64,000 nt of DNA, from the NCBI GenBank assembly GCA_049324315.1, contig JBMOKU010000026.1, positions 40,696 through 104,695 of the forward strand, given 5' to 3'. The notes beneath the pieces are model-generated. The model did no database searches, was not told where the DNA came from, and was given only the letters and a program-made list of their open reading frames with translations. Source of the stretch: JBMOKU01 sp049324315 (GTDB lineage: Bacteria; Bacillota; Clostridia; Peptostreptococcales; Thermotaleaceae). A program made the position numbers and the translations under genes. Below, one piece after another: positions 34,297 to 43,512 of this stretch (its first letter is position 1; each line of letters starts with the position of its first letter).

Positions 34297-34340
34297 GATT
34301 GTATTATTTATAGAAGCGTTGAACGCGCTTCTTAACGATG

Positions 34341-34364
34341 AAAAAGAGAGGGCAGCACCCTCTC
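34341..34364 (-). terminator. Terminator between PTS IIC and transketolase
   Basis: GAGAGGG/CCCTCTC is followed by TTTTTC on the minus strand, directly after the IIC stop codon. A second small hairpin (AGAAGCG/CGCTTCT, 34313-34334) follows. Confidence 0.75.
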
Positions 34365-34368
34365 TCAT

Positions 34369-35637
34369 CTATTGAACAAAGATTCTTAGAATGTTCCCCA
34401 AAAGAATTCCCACAATACCAAAATCGGTATCGCTGAAAGTTGTATTGGCGTAGCCCAAATCACCCAGTACAGGCATGAGTAGTACAGGTAGGATGGTAAT
34501 CAAAATACCGTGGGCAAAAGCTCCCAGAATAGCTCCCTTTTTTCCCCCTGTTGCGTTTCCAAATACACCTGCTGTTGCGCCACAGAAGAAGTGGGGAACA
34601 ACACCCGGTATAATGACGGTTAATCCCAGTGCCATTAAGGCAAACATGCCGACAACGCCGGCTGCAAAGCTGGAAATAAAACCGATCAACACGGCCGTAG
34701 GTGCATAGGGGAATACTACCGGGCAGTCTAGAGCCGGTTTCGCGTCAGGTACAATCTTCTCTGCAATTCCTTTAAATGCCGGAACAATTTCTGCAAGAAT
34801 CATGCGAACACCTTGAAGAATAATGAAAACACCTGCTGCAAAGGTAATTGCTTGAATAACTGCGAAAATGATGAAATGCTGTCCTCCGCTCAATCCTTCT
34901 GTAAACTCCTTACCTGCTGCTAAAGCTGATATGATATAGATGATACCCATAGTGAAGGCAATGGCTACAGGCGTATCCCTTAAAAAAGAAAGTCCTTTAG
35001 GCAGTTCTATTTCTTCTGTTGATTTCTCTTTGTTGCCAAACCACTTCCCAATAAATGCAGCCAGTACATACCCTGCCGTCCCAAAATGAGCGAATGCCAC
35101 TTCATCTGTACCCGTAATATCCTTCATGAAGGGTTGTGCAATGGCCGGAAAAAACACCATTACTGCCCCCAATATCAAAGAACCTAATGCCACCAACCCG
35201 GCACCAGACATACCACCTGCCGCTAAAATTGCTGCAATCATGATTCCCATATACAAGGTATGATGCCCTGTAAGGAATATATATTTAAACGGTGTGAATC
35301 TTGCGATAACGATATTAACAATCATGCCAAAAAACATAATGAGTGCCATTTCTTTGCCGAAAGCTTTCTGGGCAATGGATACCACTGCTTCATTATTAGG
35401 TACGATACCCGTTATGCCAAAGCCGTTCTGGAACATCGCCGAGAAATGGTTTAATGAACCCACCACAACACCTGCTCCGGCTCCAAGAATAATAAATCCC
35501 ATGATCGTCTTTAACGTACCTTTAATGCAATCCGTTGACGGTTTTCTCTGTGCCAATAGACCAACCAAAGCGACCAAAGCAACCAAAATTGCAGGTACAC
35601 TCAAGACATCATACATAAGAAAGCGGAAAAATGACAT
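34369..35637 (-). CDS. PTS system IIC component, ascorbate (UlaA/SgaT) type
   Basis: This 422-residue membrane permease of the ascorbate-Gat PTS superfamily has about 11 hydrophobic spans, with features such as GAGAGVVVGSLNHF and VPHFFCGATAGVFGN. It imports an acid sugar while it is phosphorylated by IIB. GGGGGA precedes the ATG. L-ascorbate is the family substrate, but related systems take other sugars, so the substrate is open. Confidence 0.9.
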   Translation of the reverse strand: MSFFRFLMYDVLSVPAILVALVALVGLLAQRKPSTDCIKGTLKTIMGFIILGAGAGVVVGSLNHFSAMFQNGFGITGIVPNNEAVVSIAQKAFGKEMALIMFFGMIVNIVIARFTPFKYIFLTGHHTLYMGIMIAAILAAGGMSGAGLVALGSLILGAVMVFFPAIAQPFMKDITGTDEVAFAHFGTAGYVLAAFIGKWFGNKEKSTEEIELPKGLSFLRDTPVAIAFTMGIIYIISALAAGKEFTEGLSGGQHFIIFAVIQAITFAAGVFIILQGVRMILAEIVPAFKGIAEKIVPDAKPALDCPVVFPYAPTAVLIGFISSFAAGVVGMFALMALGLTVIIPGVVPHFFCGATAGVFGNATGGKKGAILGAFAHGILITILPVLLMPVLGDLGYANTTFSDTDFGIVGILLGNILRIFVQ

Positions 35638-35694
35638 ATGGCTTCCCCCTTTTTTATTATTTATCTTTCAATCATCCGCATTCTGCAAAATACT

Positions 35695-35976
35695 TTACAA
35701 GATGCCTAATCTTTTGAAGGTTTCTTCCAGCTGCTTCTTCATATCCGCTTTGTCAATCATGCTCCTTAGTGCAATCACTTCTCCACCTAAGCCGTCCAGT
35801 TGGCTGGCGATATCTATTGTACCCACATAAATGTCAGCACCTTCTCCTTTTGCAGACCCCAAATCCGTATGAGTTACCTCCGCCTTTACCCCCAAGTCCT
35901 TAATAATCGACTTCATGCTCATTTCCATCATGAAGCTGCTTCCTAAGCCACTGCCACACACAATCAATATTTTCAC
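35695..35976 (-). CDS. PTS system IIB component, ascorbate type
   Basis: This 94-residue phosphocarrier has the active Cys in the N-terminal loop VCGSGLGSSF (Cys7). The start is GTG at 35976, because AGGAGG lies 8 nt upstream; the longer frame begins inside the regulator gene. It receives phosphate from the IIA-like domain of the upstream regulator or a separate IIA, and passes it to the sugar at IIC. It starts 1 bp after the regulator gene stops. Confidence 0.92.
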   Translation of the reverse strand: MKILIVCGSGLGSSFMMEMSMKSIIKDLGVKAEVTHTDLGSAKGEGADIYVGTIDIASQLDGLGGEVIALRSMIDKADMKKQLEETFKRLGIL

Positions 35977-35977
35977 G

Positions 35978-38113
35978 CTACACACCTCCTTCCTTCTGAG
36001 AATGTTTTTTGATAATATCAAGGATCTCCTTTTTATTGGCTCCTCCCAATATCCGGGCTATATCCTCAGCATCACATAATAATCCCATCAATTGAGACAG
36101 AGCCGTTAAATGTGTTTCATTATCAACAGCTGCCAATGTAAGCACCATCTTTACAGGATCATTGTCTTTATTTCCAAATTGAACCGGGTTTCTTAATGTT
36201 ATCAAGCTCATGGACAAATGGTTGACTCCATCTTCAGGCCTTGCGTGGGGCAAAGCAATCCCTGGTGCAACGACTATATAGGGTCCGATTTCCTTGACCT
36301 TTTTTATAATCCCCTCAATATACTTTTCTTCTATGCAGCCTTTATCCAGCAGCATTTTGGCCCCTTTATAAACAGCATCTTCCCAATCCATGGCTTCAAC
36401 ATTTAAGCGAATGTCTTCCGCTGTTATTAAATCACTTAGCATAGGTTTACCTCCTTCAGGTGCTATATCATTTTGATGATCCTTTAGAATAAGGGTTATC
36501 TCATGCTGCAGCTGTTCATAGTTGCGGACGCTGCAGTGATTTGCGATGGAATTCATGATCTTCTTTACCATATTTTCGATTTCATACGTATCTTCCGCTT
36601 GCAGCAAACGAAAGGTGTTTTGAATCCGCTTGCAATCATCTGCACGAAGCAAGGGGTTGACAACAATGGTAGGCGCCCATTTGCATTCTATGTTTATGGT
36701 GGAAATAATAAAATCGATTTTGGAATCTGAAAATTTATCATAATCCATTGAAGAAACAGTATCAACAACATTGATCTGAGGAAACTTTACGGTTAGTTGG
36801 GCCGCCAGCAGCTTAGCGGTTCCCACCCCACTGCTGCAAACCAATAAAACATTGGCTTTTTTCACAGCCCCCTCCTGCTGACTATAGATTGCAGAGCAAA
36901 AGTGCATGGCTACATAGGCAGTTTCCTCTTGATTTACTTTTACGTCATATTTTTCCTCAAGGATTTTCACCACCTTTGCAGCAGCCTCATAGACCTTCGT
37001 ATATTTTTTCTTTATATCCTCTAACAGAGGATTATCGATATTTATTTTGAATTTGAGTCTGTATATGGCAGGTCTTAGATGTAGTGTGAGATTGTGGATT
37101 AAGCCTTCCTTATCCCGCAGATGTATCCCATAAACCTTTTCAAACTCTCTTACCATTGTAAGAGCCAGCTCTGCCACCGTTTCCTTCTGAAATTGATTAT
37201 TCAAGTCTTTTTGCACTTTTGTTCCAATAAAGTGCATCGTGATATACCCGATTTCATCCTCCGGTACGTTGATATGAAATCGCATCTCTATTTTTCTGGC
37301 CAAAGCTTGCGCAATCTCAAATTCCCAAAATTCTTTTACCATGGTCAAATCGTCATGAGTCATTCTGTTTTCTTGATTCTTTTGCAGTCTCTTAATGGCA
37401 ATTAAAAGATGAATGACTAAATCCACATAGGAATCGTGGGCAAATTCCTTTTCTAACGTTTTTTCAGCAAATCTTACACATTCCTCTATATAGGTAATAT
37501 CCATATTTTTAAATAAACTTTTCAGTTCGTTATACATCACATGATCGGTTTTTGCAGTCCCTTTTATGATTTTGCTTATATCCGTGAGGGTATCTTTATC
37601 TACGATTTCTACGATTAATTCCTTAATAGCGCTCCTTTTTTTGCTTTCTTCACCTTCCAAGTGACAGCCAATCTTCGGTCTGCTGACCAACTGCAACTTC
37701 CGTTTGCCAAACCATTCCCTCAATTCCCTGAGTTCATTCAATACTGTATTTTTGCTTACAAGCAATCCTTCCTGAAAATCCTTTATGGTCAGCGGTTCAC
37801 TTGCATTCAGCAGCTCCAAAGCAATGATTTTTTTCCTTTCATCTGTTGAATAGATATAAACAGGCGTATTTGTATGCTGTAATAGTTTTCGAATCTGCAG
37901 CTTTTGATCTTTTACAATAGAAACGCCTTTATTGTGAATACGCTGCAATGGCTGCATTTTGCTGCTAATTAACCAGTCATCTATTTTATGAAGATTGTAC
38001 CAGGCTGTTCTTTCGGAAATATGCAGTCTCTGAGATAAGGTTTTCACAAACAGGGGTTTGTCTTCTTCCAATATTTTAAGCAAAAGAGCACACGAGCGTT
38101 TATCTAAGGTCAT
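35978..38113 (-). CDS. BglG/MtlR-type PRD regulator with EIIB- and EIIA-like domains
   Basis: This 711-residue regulator has two N-terminal helix-turn-helix parts (about 5-60 and 90-130), two PRD domains (about 190-400), an EIIB-like domain with Cys (LLVCSSGVGTAK, about 430) and an EIIA domain with the phospho-His in ALPHARPEDGV (about 620). Phosphorylation by the PTS tunes activity. Since no separate IIA gene is present, the EIIA domain may also serve transport. It is first in the operon regulator - IIB - IIC. Confidence 0.93.
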   Translation of the reverse strand: MTLDKRSCALLLKILEEDKPLFVKTLSQRLHISERTAWYNLHKIDDWLISSKMQPLQRIHNKGVSIVKDQKLQIRKLLQHTNTPVYIYSTDERKKIIALELLNASEPLTIKDFQEGLLVSKNTVLNELRELREWFGKRKLQLVSRPKIGCHLEGEESKKRSAIKELIVEIVDKDTLTDISKIIKGTAKTDHVMYNELKSLFKNMDITYIEECVRFAEKTLEKEFAHDSYVDLVIHLLIAIKRLQKNQENRMTHDDLTMVKEFWEFEIAQALARKIEMRFHINVPEDEIGYITMHFIGTKVQKDLNNQFQKETVAELALTMVREFEKVYGIHLRDKEGLIHNLTLHLRPAIYRLKFKINIDNPLLEDIKKKYTKVYEAAAKVVKILEEKYDVKVNQEETAYVAMHFCSAIYSQQEGAVKKANVLLVCSSGVGTAKLLAAQLTVKFPQINVVDTVSSMDYDKFSDSKIDFIISTINIECKWAPTIVVNPLLRADDCKRIQNTFRLLQAEDTYEIENMVKKIMNSIANHCSVRNYEQLQHEITLILKDHQNDIAPEGGKPMLSDLITAEDIRLNVEAMDWEDAVYKGAKMLLDKGCIEEKYIEGIIKKVKEIGPYIVVAPGIALPHARPEDGVNHLSMSLITLRNPVQFGNKDNDPVKMVLTLAAVDNETHLTALSQLMGLLCDAEDIARILGGANKKEILDIIKKHSQKEGGV

Positions 38114-38259
38114 AGTATCCCATCCTTTTCTTTACTTGATTATATTGCTGAATTTTGCGTAATAGAAGTCCAATGAATGTAGTCTGCAGTACTGCAAAAT
38201 TGGGATACTTCACTGGCCGATCCGTATATTTTCACTATATGTTTCTTATTGACTAGATC

Positions 38260-38300
38260 ATAATAAAGGACAGTCAAAGTGAATGACTGCCCTTTATTAT
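38260..38300. promoter_or_regulatory. Inverted repeat upstream of the PRD regulator
   Basis: ATAATAAAGGaCAGTC pairs with GACTGcCCTTTATTAT around an 8-nt loop. There is no T-run, so an operator or leader structure is more likely than a terminator. The rest of the gap 38114-38451 holds no convincing gene. Confidence 0.5.
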
Positions 38301-38381
38301 GGTAGAATGATTTTCTATGTTTCAATCTATGCTGCTTTTTAACAGATGAAATCAATCAGTATTTATGATCTCAAGATAAAA

Positions 38382-38449
38382 GAGATGGCAAAAAGCCATC
38401 TCCTTGAATATAATTATTTTTAGTCCATCGGATCATAACCTACCACACA
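38382..38449 (-). pseudogene. 3' tail and terminator of an anti-sigma-like gene (remnant)
   Basis: Directly after the cupin stop the minus strand reads CVVGYDPMD-stop, then GGAGATGGC-TTTTT-GCCATCTC and a T-run. The intact gene at 52573-54234 ends TVVGYDPVE-stop and is followed by the same terminator. This is best explained as the last nine codons plus terminator of a second copy, now serving the cupin gene. Confidence 0.6.
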
Positions 38450-38451
38450 TA

Positions 38452-38778
38452 TTACTTCAGAAAATCTTCTCTTTGTGGTGTGAATATATCTACCAATATG
38501 GACTCCCCTTCCAAAGCAATACATCCATGCTCCGCCATTGAAGGGATATAGACACTGTCTCCCCGTTTAATGATCTTTTGTTCATCTTCAATGGTGAATT
38601 GAAAACTCCCCTGTGCAACATAAGTTACTTGCTCATGAGGATGGGTATGATTTGGACCTATTGCGCCTTTTTCAAAGGTTACTTCCACCATCATCATGGT
38701 TCCACCCCGGCCAAGAATTTTTCTTGTCACACCTGGCCCACAAACTTCACTGTCAACTTCAAATTTATGTACAAACAC
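38452..38778 (-). CDS. kdgF: KdgF-like cupin protein
   Basis: This protein of about 108 residues is a small cupin. Metal ligands are seen in NHTHPHEQVTYV and later AEHG, and the end TPQREDFLK is typical for KdgF, which opens unsaturated uronate rings made by polysaccharide lyases. GTG 38778 has GGAGG 7 nt upstream, better than the ATG two codons earlier. The neighbouring lyase gene and kduI remnant support the assignment. Confidence 0.85.
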   Translation of the reverse strand: MFVHKFEVDSEVCGPGVTRKILGRGGTMMMVEVTFEKGAIGPNHTHPHEQVTYVAQGSFQFTIEDEQKIIKRGDSVYIPSMAEHGCIALEGESILVDIFTPQREDFLK

Positions 38779-38807
38779 CCTCATTCCTCCAATTCTTTTA
38801 AGCTTGA

Positions 38808-38954
38808 TTATCTAAGGGCTTCAATAGGTACACTGTCCATATCTGAAAAAGTCTGATTCTCACCAACCATACCCCAAATAAATGTATTGTTTTTTGTGCC
38901 TACACCTGAGTGAATGGACCAACTGGGTGAGATGACAGCCTCTTCATTAGAGAC
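38808..38954 (-). pseudogene. kduI: kduI remnant (C-terminal 48 codons)
   Basis: Directly after the lyase stop codon, and in the same frame, the minus strand reads VSNEEAVISPSWSIHSG, then GVGTKNNTFIWGM and GENQTFSDMD, ending in TAA. This is the C-terminus of 5-keto-4-deoxyuronate isomerase (KduI), including a His that is probably a metal ligand. There is no start codon or ribosome site, and about 230 N-terminal residues are missing, so it is a relic of a deletion. The surviving part is well preserved, which suggests a recent event. Confidence 0.85.
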
Positions 38955-40841
38955 TTATAGTACCTGCTGCTCAAAGCACCACTGTATATCAAAAGATCCT
39001 GTCTTTCCTATATAACGAATAATCACTGTATCCCTCAAATGGTTGACAGGATTATCATAAGTTTTACAAAGAAAAATTTGTTTATCTGTCAGGTCTATCT
39101 TTTGTTTGCCGACTACCCCCATACCAAAATCCCAGCTTAAGGTTATCTCCTGGCAATCCCGTACAGATACCTGCCTAATATCCCTTAAATGTTGATATCC
39201 ATTTTCCGTATAGCCAAGATTCCCTTCCGTCAATTCCAATTCTTCAATCTTCAAGCTTCCGTCACCATGAAAAACCCAATCATATGTATGGGACTCCGAA
39301 GAGACAACATGGAAACTATCTCGAACGATGGCACCATCTTGCGCTATGGTTCGCCGAAAATCAATACCTTTATAGACGTCAATGGCAGCTGCTGATATCA
39401 TCCCTTGCACCTCATCATACTGGACTGTACAACCTTCTTCTGTTGATTCGTGATTCCTACCATCTGCTGCCACCGTATTGTGGGAAATCGTCGTTCGATA
39501 CCATTCATTGCATAACCGGGCACCATAGCCGCAGTTTGATAAATCTCTGCTAACAATCCTACTGAAAGCCATCATCTCGATATTCATCTTATCGGGATGG
39601 GCATGACTTGGTGTCCTGTGCCCATATTTGATGAAGGTATTCAAGCAATCATTCTTGAGTACGGCAAAGTTGGAAGTCGCAAAATTATGGGATTTTGACA
39701 GAATATTTACCTTTGCATTCACATGCTGCGCCTTACCATACAATAAGGTCTCCAGGCTGTAATCCTTATAATAGTATGGCGGCGATAAGGGAACACTATA
39801 TCTCTCTATAGGGTTGCTGTAAATGACCGTCAATATCTGTTGGAATTCCTGGGTTTGATAGATCTCTTCTGCCATTTCAAAGAGAAAAGAGTATGTTTTA
39901 AGACTGATATTGGGCCATCCATCATTGGGATTAGGAAAAGTCAGGTTGTCAAATGCATATCGATAAGCGGCTAAAAACATTTCTCTTACAATCTCCATCT
40001 CCGCATCCATAGGCTCTCCATATAGTTTGGCGAACAACAGCAGGTTAGCAAAGCTCTCCAGGGTAAAGCAGTTATAATGAATAGAACCTTCATACCAGAA
40101 GTAATCCTGTGTTACACCTTGCTTCAACTGATTCAGTGAACCATAGGCTGATCTCGTTGCCCCATCAATCAACGCCCGATCTCCTGTATAGAAACCTACC
40201 ATACCTACAGCTGCATTAATCCAGCAGCAAATATTATGTATCCTGTGTTTTTGATTTTCAACGAACCACGCACCAGGCTTTAGAAGTTTATTAATAATAA
40301 CCTTCTGCACTTCCATATTTAAGTCATTCTTTAATAATTCCAGTGCATGTACGGCTTTAACTAGAAAGATAGCTTCATTCAGCGCCTGTGGCATGATTTT
40401 TCCTTTGCCGGCAACTTCATCGCCCTTGCCATGAACTTCAAATGCATCATAATGTTGGCTGTAAAATAACAGTACCCGCTCTGCATAGTTCAGGTAATCT
40501 ATATTGTCTTTCAACTTAAAAAGTATGGCTGCCTTTAAGACGGACAGGATCGCTTCATAGCGATAGATATTAATCCATGCGCCATCGTATACCCCACCGC
40601 TGTATGTACGGCCACATACACTGCAGATATGGCTGTAGGGCTTCTTTATATCGAAAATCAACTTTCCTCCATCTTCCTCACAAAAGTACTGATGTCCCCA
40701 TCCGCTTATGACTTGAGGACAATCGTAGAAATCCACAATCCATTGATTTACTTCTTCTTCTATTGCCGTGACCATCTCTTCTAATTTTTGATTGCAAGAT
40801 ACTCTTGCCCTTACCTCATTCCAATCCTCACCATAACGCAT
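38955..40841 (-). CDS. Heparinase II/III-family polysaccharide lyase
   Basis: This 628-residue protein has an alpha-barrel N-terminal part (about 90-340; includes HNICCWINAAVGMVGFYTGD in part) and a heparinase II/III-like beta-sandwich (about 370-620; GHRTPSHAHPDKMN, TISHNTVAADG). Such enzymes cleave uronic-acid polymers by beta-elimination. No signal peptide is visible, so it may act on imported oligosaccharides. AGGAGG is 6 nt before ATG 40841; a longer frame has no site. It is adjacent to the ABC importer and KdgF cupin. Confidence 0.88.
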   Translation of the reverse strand: MRYGEDWNEVRARVSCNQKLEEMVTAIEEEVNQWIVDFYDCPQVISGWGHQYFCEEDGGKLIFDIKKPYSHICSVCGRTYSGGVYDGAWINIYRYEAILSVLKAAILFKLKDNIDYLNYAERVLLFYSQHYDAFEVHGKGDEVAGKGKIMPQALNEAIFLVKAVHALELLKNDLNMEVQKVIINKLLKPGAWFVENQKHRIHNICCWINAAVGMVGFYTGDRALIDGATRSAYGSLNQLKQGVTQDYFWYEGSIHYNCFTLESFANLLLFAKLYGEPMDAEMEIVREMFLAAYRYAFDNLTFPNPNDGWPNISLKTYSFLFEMAEEIYQTQEFQQILTVIYSNPIERYSVPLSPPYYYKDYSLETLLYGKAQHVNAKVNILSKSHNFATSNFAVLKNDCLNTFIKYGHRTPSHAHPDKMNIEMMAFSRIVSRDLSNCGYGARLCNEWYRTTISHNTVAADGRNHESTEEGCTVQYDEVQGMISAAAIDVYKGIDFRRTIAQDGAIVRDSFHVVSSESHTYDWVFHGDGSLKIEELELTEGNLGYTENGYQHLRDIRQVSVRDCQEITLSWDFGMGVVGKQKIDLTDKQIFLCKTYDNPVNHLRDTVIIRYIGKTGSFDIQWCFEQQVL

Positions 40842-40889
40842 CTTTTTCCTCCTGAATACTGGGATCATCATTCCAACGCAGATTTCATA

Positions 40890-40917
40890 GTAGGGCCGCA
40901 TGAAACTGCGGCCCTAC
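40890..40917. repeat. Palindrome GTAGGGCCGCA/TGCGGCCCTAC (copy D1)
   Basis: A perfect 11-bp stem with a 6-nt loop lies between the solute-binding gene and the lyase gene. Its ends GTAGGG/CCCTAC match the termini of the other dispersed palindromes here. There is no T-run; in the transcript it could act as a stability or processing hairpin. Confidence 0.75.
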
Positions 40918-40945
40918 TAAAAGCAACTTTCACAATGCATATGAA

Positions 40946-42550
40946 CTATTTCTTTGATTTGTATCGATCATAGGCACTTTGATAGATATCAAGAATATCT
41001 TGCATACCCATTCCGTCTAATGTCTGAATATATTTGTCCCAACCGGCTTCTACAGTTTCTCCTCCAAGAATCCAGTTTTGTGTTGCTTCATCTAAATATG
41101 CCTTAATTGCCGGCCATTTGTCATCATAAATCTTTTGTTCTTCCGGTGTAAAATTAACCTTTGGCATTCTCTCGATGCAATAGTTATTTTTTTCATACAT
41201 TTCCATTCCCTGTACTGCCACATCATTTAACCACTGTTTTTCATATGCAAAGTCTTGATGGAAGCCGATTGGGATTTGTGCACCTGCTTCCCAAAGCAGG
41301 GTAGTTACTGGTTTGTCACCATGCAGGATCTCATCCTTGAATACAGGTTTTCCGTCTACCATATCATAGTGCATTCCTTCTACACCGAAGTTTGCCAGTA
41401 TTCTTCCTTGCTCTGTAAACCAGAAGTCAAAGAACTTGATGGTTTCAACCGGGTGCTGATTGGAATTACCGATGGCCCATCCATCAGGCTTGATCGGATC
41501 TCTCGTGTCTTCCTCCCACTGCTTGCCATTAATGTCTGCCGGCGGTGCAATCGGTTGAATATTGAATCCCGTTACTTTGTCCTTAAGCTTTTCATTGTAA
41601 TCAGCTGTACTACCAAACCAGTCATGAGTAAATCCTCCCAGGTTATCTCCAAACAATACGTCTCTGGAGTTTTTGCCTCTCGTGAATATTTCAGGGTCGA
41701 TGAGGCCTTCTTTATACCATTTTGCCACATTGGCCATACCTACTTTAAATGTTGGATCGATAAATGGATGCTTCACCTTTCCGTTTTCATCCACATAGAA
41801 CTCTTTATCTCTGCCCCCACTTTTTGCTCCCCATAGATTGACCAGCCTATACACTTCCCAGTTGTTACGGTTGAAAATCGGAATCTCATCCTTTAGACCA
41901 TTTCCATTGGGGTCTTTTTCTCTAAAGGCCTTCATTACCTCATAGAACGCATCCACGGTTTTAGGAGCATCCAGCTGAAGTTTATCCAACCAATCCTGGC
42001 GAATCATATAGCCCGTTGATACAACCCCATCTGGGATGTAAGGTATAAAATAAATATTTCCATCAGGTCCGGAAGCATACTCTTTTACATCCGGCCGCTT
42101 CTCCAGAAACGCTTTGATGTTGGGTGCATGCTGGTCAATTAAATCGTTTAGCGGCATAAACGCACCTTCCATACCATATCGAATAAACTCGTCTCTCAAT
42201 TGATCTCCTGCTACAATATCCGATATCTTTCCCGAGACAATCATAAGGTTAAATACTTCTTTACTCTTTGTGGCTGTCGGTGGTGCCGTAGCCTTTAGTT
42301 TGATATTGGTAAGTTCCGCAGCCTTTTGATAAACAGGCCAATCTTCCCTATACGCCCAACTATCTCTAAAGTGCATGTGAAATGTTAATTCCAACGGCTC
42401 CGCAGCTATAGGGAGGCCATTACCTGTATCCTCCACAGTGTTTGGTTGTGTTTCTGTACTTTGCAACACATCCTTGCTTCCGCAGCCCGTCAATACTGTC
42501 AGAAGCATTGCAGCCGCCACCACAACAGCTGCTATTTTTCTCTTTGTCAT
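40946..42550 (-). CDS. Extracellular solute-binding lipoprotein (LplA/YtcQ-like)
   Basis: This 534-residue substrate-binding protein belongs to the large family found with complex-carbohydrate importers. It has a lipoprotein signal with lipobox LTGC (Cys23) and the two-lobed fold typical of carbohydrate-binding ABC proteins, and is longer than usual maltose-type binders. GAGGGGG lies 6 nt before ATG 42550. It is the third gene of permease - permease - binding protein, then lyase. The ligand is probably an oligosaccharide containing uronic acid, by context. Confidence 0.92.
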   Translation of the reverse strand: MTKRKIAAVVVAAAMLLTVLTGCGSKDVLQSTETQPNTVEDTGNGLPIAAEPLELTFHMHFRDSWAYREDWPVYQKAAELTNIKLKATAPPTATKSKEVFNLMIVSGKISDIVAGDQLRDEFIRYGMEGAFMPLNDLIDQHAPNIKAFLEKRPDVKEYASGPDGNIYFIPYIPDGVVSTGYMIRQDWLDKLQLDAPKTVDAFYEVMKAFREKDPNGNGLKDEIPIFNRNNWEVYRLVNLWGAKSGGRDKEFYVDENGKVKHPFIDPTFKVGMANVAKWYKEGLIDPEIFTRGKNSRDVLFGDNLGGFTHDWFGSTADYNEKLKDKVTGFNIQPIAPPADINGKQWEEDTRDPIKPDGWAIGNSNQHPVETIKFFDFWFTEQGRILANFGVEGMHYDMVDGKPVFKDEILHGDKPVTTLLWEAGAQIPIGFHQDFAYEKQWLNDVAVQGMEMYEKNNYCIERMPKVNFTPEEQKIYDDKWPAIKAYLDEATQNWILGGETVEAGWDKYIQTLDGMGMQDILDIYQSAYDRYKSKK

Positions 42551-42617
42551 CTGAATCCCCCTCATTTCTTAATTTTTTATGCATACGGAATCCTTATTCC
42601 GTTAAAGCCTACGGGTT

Positions 42618-43490
42618 TTACTCCTTTACACCGCCAAGCATGACGCCCTTCGTAAAGTACTTCTGAATATAGGGATAAACCAATACAATGGGTATGATGG
42701 ATATCACAATCGTAGCATAGACAATGGTTTCAATGGAATATACCGTGGTATTTAAGGCCCCTAGCATTTCTTCGGTAATATCCATTTGTATAATCAATTT
42801 CTTCAGCAGCACCTGCAAGGGTACTTTCTTTTCATCGGTCAGTAGAATCATAGCCCAAAAGTATCCATTCCACCGATTTATGGCATAAAATAATCCTACG
42901 GTTGTCAATGCCGGTTTGGAAAGGGGCAAATATATCTTCCATAATACTTGCAGTTCGTTAGCTCCATCAATTTTCGCCGCTTCTTCTAAAGATGATGGAA
43001 CTGCCTCGAAATAATTTCTCAATAAGATTACATTAAAAGCCTGACAGGCAAAGGCTATCAATATCCCTAATCTTTTATCTGTCAAATTTAAATCTCTTAG
43101 GTTCAGATAAAACGGTATCATGCCCGCATTAAACCACATGGTAAAGGCAATCATCAAGTTAAAAAACTTCTTTCCAATCAATCTTTTTTTTGATAACGCA
43201 TAGGCTCCCGTAACAGTAAATAGCATGTTTACCAACGTTCCCGCTACCGTATAAAAGATGGTATTTCCATAGGCAATCCACAGACCTTTCTGCATCAAAA
43301 CTCTTTTATATGCTTCGATATTTGCTTCCTTTGGCAGCAGCAGCACTTTCCCCATCCTTACTGCATCCCCTGAGCTGACGGATGCCATCAGAACATAGAT
43401 AAAAGGATAAAGGGCCATCATCGCCAGTACTGCCAATAAAACATGATTGATAAAGTGAAAGGTCCGTTCTCCCTTTGGAGTAATATTCAT
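42618..43490 (-). CDS. Carbohydrate ABC transporter permease (LplC/YtcP-like)
   Basis: This 290-residue permease has six predicted spans and the EAA loop (SSLEEAAKIDGANELQVLWKIYLPL in part) that contacts the ATPase. It pairs with the permease gene 22 bp upstream. No ATPase gene is in the cluster; a shared MsmX-type ATPase elsewhere is expected, as in B. subtilis. Confidence 0.93.
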   Translation of the reverse strand: MNITPKGERTFHFINHVLLAVLAMMALYPFIYVLMASVSSGDAVRMGKVLLLPKEANIEAYKRVLMQKGLWIAYGNTIFYTVAGTLVNMLFTVTGAYALSKKRLIGKKFFNLMIAFTMWFNAGMIPFYLNLRDLNLTDKRLGILIAFACQAFNVILLRNYFEAVPSSLEEAAKIDGANELQVLWKIYLPLSKPALTTVGLFYAINRWNGYFWAMILLTDEKKVPLQVLLKKLIIQMDITEEMLGALNTTVYSIETIVYATIVISIIPIVLVYPYIQKYFTKGVMLGGVKE

Positions 43491-43512
43491 TTTCTCACCC
43501 GCCTTTCTATTT

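Noticed and set aside
38140..38355. 71-codon minus-strand frame before the PRD regulator
   Set aside because: It spans a long inverted repeat, lacks a ribosome site and looks like translated intergenic DNA.
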